A stretch of 7,791 nt of DNA from Candidatus Nitrosopumilus sp. GTDB lineage: Archaea > Thermoproteota > Nitrososphaeria > Nitrososphaerales > Nitrosopumilaceae. The DNA lies in assembly GCA_013002265.1 (NCBI GenBank), contig JABDKK010000147.1, positions 1-7,791 on the forward strand. The letters run 5' to 3'. A program made the position numbers and the translations under genes. Of the stretch, positions 5,793 to 7,791 are shown one piece after another. The stretch's first letter is position 1. Every line of letters begins with the position of its first letter. Under the pieces are notes generated by a model. That model was not told where the DNA came from, ran no database searches, and saw only the letters and a list, made by a program, of their open reading frames with translations.

Positions 5793-5814
5793 ATCAACAA
5801 AACTCAAGTTAAAG
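5793..5814. repeat. Imperfect direct repeat, copy 1, upstream of the winged-helix gene
   Basis: ATCAACAAAACTCAAGTT followed by AAAG resembles ATCAACAAAGTCAAGTTTG followed by AAAG at 6203-6225. The shared blocks are ATCAACAAA, TCAAGTT and AAAG with one- to two-base gaps between them. This copy ends just before the TATA-like element of the winged-helix gene. The DNA is A-rich, so chance similarity is possible. Confidence 0.35.
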
Positions 5815-5816
5815 AC

Positions 5817-5822
5817 TAATAA
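5817..5822 (+). promoter_or_regulatory. TATA-like element of the winged-helix gene
   Basis: TAATAA is centred about 30 bases before the ATG at 5849, which puts the expected transcription start within a few bases of that codon and inside the palindrome that follows. Confidence 0.45.
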
Positions 5823-5829
5823 GGTAATG

Positions 5830-5846
5830 TACCGTACTATACGGTA
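5830..5846. promoter_or_regulatory. Palindromic operator candidate at the winged-helix gene start
   Basis: TACCGTA-CTA-TACGGTA has two perfect 7-bp arms around three bases. It lies between the TATA-like element and the ATG, ending two bases before the start codon, so it covers the expected transcription start. A bound dimer would block initiation, which makes autoregulation by the winged-helix protein the simplest reading. Its GC content is higher than the surrounding spacer, which adds to its distinctness. No second full copy was seen in the window. Confidence 0.6.
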
Positions 5847-5848
5847 TA

Positions 5849-6193
5849 ATGCGAGCAAGATTAACATATGTACCAGTAGAAGTGGCAGACCAATTTGAGG
5901 ATTTCATCATAAAAAGAGATGAACAAATCCTCGATGCAGTAAAAGCAAGGACAAGAGATTATAGTACTTTGTCACTCTTGAAATTATTGTATCAACTCAG
6001 AGGAAATCCAATGACATTCTCGGATCTATATTTAAAATCAAAGATCAGAATGAAAAAATCATTTTTGAATTATCTGCATCTATGTGTAGATTACAATTTC
6101 ATAAAAAAAGAACCAGTAGGAGTAAATGTAATCTATTCAATTACCGATAAGGGAAGAGTAATGCTGAGTTTATTCATGGAAAAAAACAGCTGA
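5849..6193 (+). CDS. Winged-helix transcriptional regulator
   Basis: The protein has 114 residues. An N-terminal part (MRARLTYVPVEVADQFEDFI and onward to about 38) forms a charged helix that could serve in dimerisation. A compact winged-helix domain follows: helix STLSLLKLLYQLRG (39-52), MTFSDLYLKSKI (55-66), recognition helix RMKKSFLNYLHLCVDYNFI (67-85), a wing KKEPVGVNVIYSITDKG (86-102) and a short terminal helix. The ending ITDKGRVMLSLF is typical of archaeal MarR/PadR/ArnR-like small regulators. No ligand-binding domain or metal-binding cysteine cluster is seen. The start ATG at 5849 sits directly behind the palindrome at 5830-5846. It is divergent from the PII-fusion gene, with 186 bases between start codons, and may control it, itself, or both. 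Targets beyond that are unknown. Confidence 0.8.
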   Translation: MRARLTYVPVEVADQFEDFIIKRDEQILDAVKARTRDYSTLSLLKLLYQLRGNPMTFSDLYLKSKIRMKKSFLNYLHLCVDYNFIKKEPVGVNVIYSITDKGRVMLSLFMEKNS

Positions 6194-6202
6194 TAGAAAT
6201 AG

Positions 6203-6225
6203 ATCAACAAAGTCAAGTTTGAAAG
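6203..6225. repeat. Imperfect direct repeat, copy 2, after the winged-helix gene
   Basis: This is the partner of the repeat at 5793-5814, located in the 123-base gap between the winged-helix gene and the PAC2 gene, about 90 bases before the PAC2 start. The rest of the gap (6194-6316) contains a weak TAATTA at 6288-6293, 25-27 bases before the GTG at 6317, and no other feature I can support. Confidence 0.35.
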
Positions 6226-6316
6226 TAGGTGAAGGAACTACTAAAAACAACCTAACTAAAAGAGTACAAAATACTTGGTCAGCAAAGTAATTAGAAAGAA
6301 GAAATAGACGAAAACA

Positions 6317-7042
6317 GTGCAAAGTGAATTTCCAGAAGCAGAAGTATACGAAACAAAGAGAATGGAATTAAACAGTCCAATAATATTTGCAGGATTTGTT
6401 GGTGCAGGATTAGTAGGACCAGTTGCAATTAATCACATTATTGAAAAACTAGAGATGGAGGAAATTGGATTAATGAGATCAAAGTACCTTCCACCATCAA
6501 CAGTCTTCATGCGAGGAAGATTACGTCATCCATTTAGATTCTATGCAAATCAAAAAGGAACAATTTGTGCAATAATTTGTGAAATAACATTGAGAATGGA
6601 AGGACTGTATTCGTTAGTTTCATCAATTTTAGATTGGGCAGCAATGAAAGGATCAAAAGAAATCGTAATTCTAGATGGAGTTGCAAGTTCAGAACATGAC
6701 AAAAAGGCATACTGTGCAGCAGAAGAGGATCTAGTAAGAACGATGGCGGACAAAGATATCAATATGATACCTCAGGGATTCATAACTGGAATTCCAGGAG
6801 GGATACTAAATGAATGCCTAATGAGAGAAATTCAGGGAGTAACACTGTTGGTAAAGGCAAATAACACAGCGCCAGATTCAGCAGCTGCTGCAACACTAAT
6901 TGAAGCTTTAAACAGATTCTATGAGATGGAAATAGACACAAAAGAACTTCAAGAAGACAAAGATAGAATAAACTCAGAATTTAGTGAATTGTCTCAAAAA
7001 TATGTAAAACATAGAGAAGAGATAGCTGGAATGTATATGTGA
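6317..7042 (+). CDS. PAC2-family protein, archaeal proteasome assembly chaperone/activator type (PbaB-like)
   Basis: A soluble protein of 241 residues. The PAC2 family includes eukaryotic proteasome assembly chaperones PAC1/PAC2 and archaeal PbaA/PbaB, which bind 20S proteasome alpha subunits. The family's glycine-rich opening is here: SPIIFAGFVGAGLVGPVAINHI (20-41). Further family signs are EIVILDGVAS (115-124), GFITGIPGGILNE (154-166) and the small-residue helix NNTAPDSAAAATLIEAL (182-198). The last 35 residues are a charged helix, likely a coiled coil (EIDTKELQEDKDRINSEF and onward), ending in Met-Tyr-Met, an HbYX tail like that proteasome activators dock with. The start is GTG at 6317; an in-frame TAG at 6305-6307 rules out a longer form, and ATG 6362-6364 (residue 16) is an alternative that would remove little of the domain. 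It stands alone between the regulator and purM. Confidence 0.85.
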   Translation: MQSEFPEAEVYETKRMELNSPIIFAGFVGAGLVGPVAINHIIEKLEMEEIGLMRSKYLPPSTVFMRGRLRHPFRFYANQKGTICAIICEITLRMEGLYSLVSSILDWAAMKGSKEIVILDGVASSEHDKKAYCAAEEDLVRTMADKDINMIPQGFITGIPGGILNECLMREIQGVTLLVKANNTAPDSAAAATLIEALNRFYEMEIDTKELQEDKDRINSEFSELSQKYVKHREEIAGMYM

Positions 7043-7062
7043 TCGAAACGTTAGGCAAATTC

Positions 7063-7069
7063 TTTTATT
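7063..7069 (+). promoter_or_regulatory. TATA box of purM
   Basis: TTTTATT is centred 25 bases before the ATG at 7091, in a 48-base gap after the PAC2 stop. The spacing predicts a leaderless purM mRNA with its own promoter. An ATG at 7079-7081 region is out of frame and not the start. Confidence 0.55.
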
Positions 7070-7090
7070 CACAACAGATGCGCAAAAACT

Positions 7091-7791
7091 ATGACTCTAA
7101 CTTACAAAAAAGCAGGGGTAGATATTTCTAAAATCAAACAGAGTCAGTTAGCAATTGGAAAATTAATAGCATCAACTCACAAGATACAGAAAAAAGCAAA
7201 GATTACACATGGGTTTGGTCATTATGCAGGGATTGTAGAAATTCCAGGAGGAAAACTCTTGGCAACACATACAGACGGAGTTGGAACCAAAGTAGTAATT
7301 GCAAGCATGATGAAGAAATACAATACAATAGGAATTGACTGTGTTGCAATGAATGTAAACGACATAATATGTATTGGTGCAACTCCAATTTCATTTGTAG
7401 ATTATATTGCTGCAAACAAAAATGATCAAGAAATATTCAAAAAAATTGTTGAGGGGTTGGTAACAGGAGCAAAAGAATCAGCTATGCCAATAGTTGGAGG
7501 CGAAACTGCAATAATGCCAGATGTCATAGAAGGAAAAGGTTTTGCTTTTGATTTGGCAGGAATGGTTGTTGGCCTAGTAGAAAAAAAAGAGGTAGTGTTA
7601 GGAAACAAAATCAAAGAAGGAGATGTAATCATCGGAGCAAACAGTAGCGGAATTCATTCAAATGGGTATTCACTTGCAAGAAAGGCATTACTAAGAAAAT
7701 ATTCAGTAAATGACAAAGTCAAAGGAGTTGGAAAAATAGGAGACACCCTTCTAAAACCAACCCAGATATATACAAAACCAGTATTAGAGAT
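7091..7791 (+). CDS. purM: PurM, phosphoribosylformylglycinamidine cyclo-ligase (AIR synthetase), 3' end cut off
   Basis: The window holds the first 233 residues of a protein that is usually about 330-350 long, so roughly the last 100 are missing at the window edge. PurM uses ATP to close the ring of FGAM to give AIR, the fifth step of purine synthesis, in the cytoplasm as a dimer. The family blocks are clear: TYKKAGVDI (4-12), THTDGVGTK (59-67), GIDCVAMNVNDI (81-92), GGETAIMP (136-143), the DLAGMVVGLVE strand (154-164) and ANSSGIHSNGYSLAR (183-197). No frameshift or missing catalytic residue is seen. The ATG at 7091 has the right distance from a TATA box and fits the normal N-terminus. No other purine gene is in the window, so its operon context downstream is unknown. 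Confidence 0.96.
   Translation, partial: MTLTYKKAGVDISKIKQSQLAIGKLIASTHKIQKKAKITHGFGHYAGIVEIPGGKLLATHTDGVGTKVVIASMMKKYNTIGIDCVAMNVNDIICIGATPISFVDYIAANKNDQEIFKKIVEGLVTGAKESAMPIVGGETAIMPDVIEGKGFAFDLAGMVVGLVEKKEVVLGNKIKEGDVIIGANSSGIHSNGYSLARKALLRKYSVNDKVKGVGKIGDTLLKPTQIYTKPVLE

Noticed and set aside
6219..6290. TTG-started frame of 23 residues between the winged-helix and PAC2 genes
   Set aside because: Too short, no ribosome site, no recognisable pattern; its frame simply continues from an alternative frame of the regulator gene.
7203..7632. Two minus-strand frames of about 70 residues at the right end
   Set aside because: Both are shadows of purM, which is open on the plus strand to the window edge with all its motifs.

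Overview
The window reads as chromosomal DNA of a marine ammonia-oxidising archaeon close to Nitrosopumilus (Nitrososphaerota/Thaumarchaeota). The evidence is AT-rich DNA, densely packed genes, archaeal TATA-like boxes about 25-30 bases upstream of start codons that have little or no leader, and an archaeal gene set (coenzyme F420 synthesis, a PAC2-family PbaB-like protein, an Amt/PII module). This placement is inferred from gene content and similarity recalled from memory; no database search was run.

Layout. Bases 1-1625 (+) hold the 3' end of cofH (F420 deazaflavin synthesis) and, with no gap, a TldE/PmbA-type gene. Facing them, 1638-2573 (-) encodes a Ca2+/cation antiporter of the CaCA family. 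Bases 2718-4405 (-) encode an Amt ammonium transporter and, overlapping its stop codon, a small roadblock-like protein. Divergent from amt, 4521-5077 (+) encodes a PII (GlnK-like) protein followed by two tiny single-helix membrane proteins of 45 and 30 residues, in a tightly coupled unit. Tail to tail with these, 5081-5662 (-) encodes a second PII-like protein with an extra C-terminal domain of about 85 residues. Divergent from it, 5849-6193 (+) encodes a winged-helix regulator whose start is preceded by a near-perfect 17-bp palindrome. Bases 6317-7042 (+) encode a PAC2 protein ending in an HbYX-type tail, and 7091 to the end (+) is the 5' two-thirds of purM.

How the genes fit together. The centre (2718-5662) looks like a nitrogen-sensing cluster: transporter, coupled roadblock-like partner, two unusual PII proteins and two small membrane proteins. 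Both PII proteins lack the usual uridylylation tyrosine and carry Asp where classical PII has the first of two phosphate-binding arginines, so they may sense something other than, or bind differently from, the usual ATP/ADP/2-oxoglutarate. The PII-like fusion, whose C-terminal part may be a DNA- or protein-binding module, is the strongest candidate for something undescribed. No CRISPR array, insertion sequence, rRNA or tRNA was seen, and no stretch longer than 300 bases lacks a gene.
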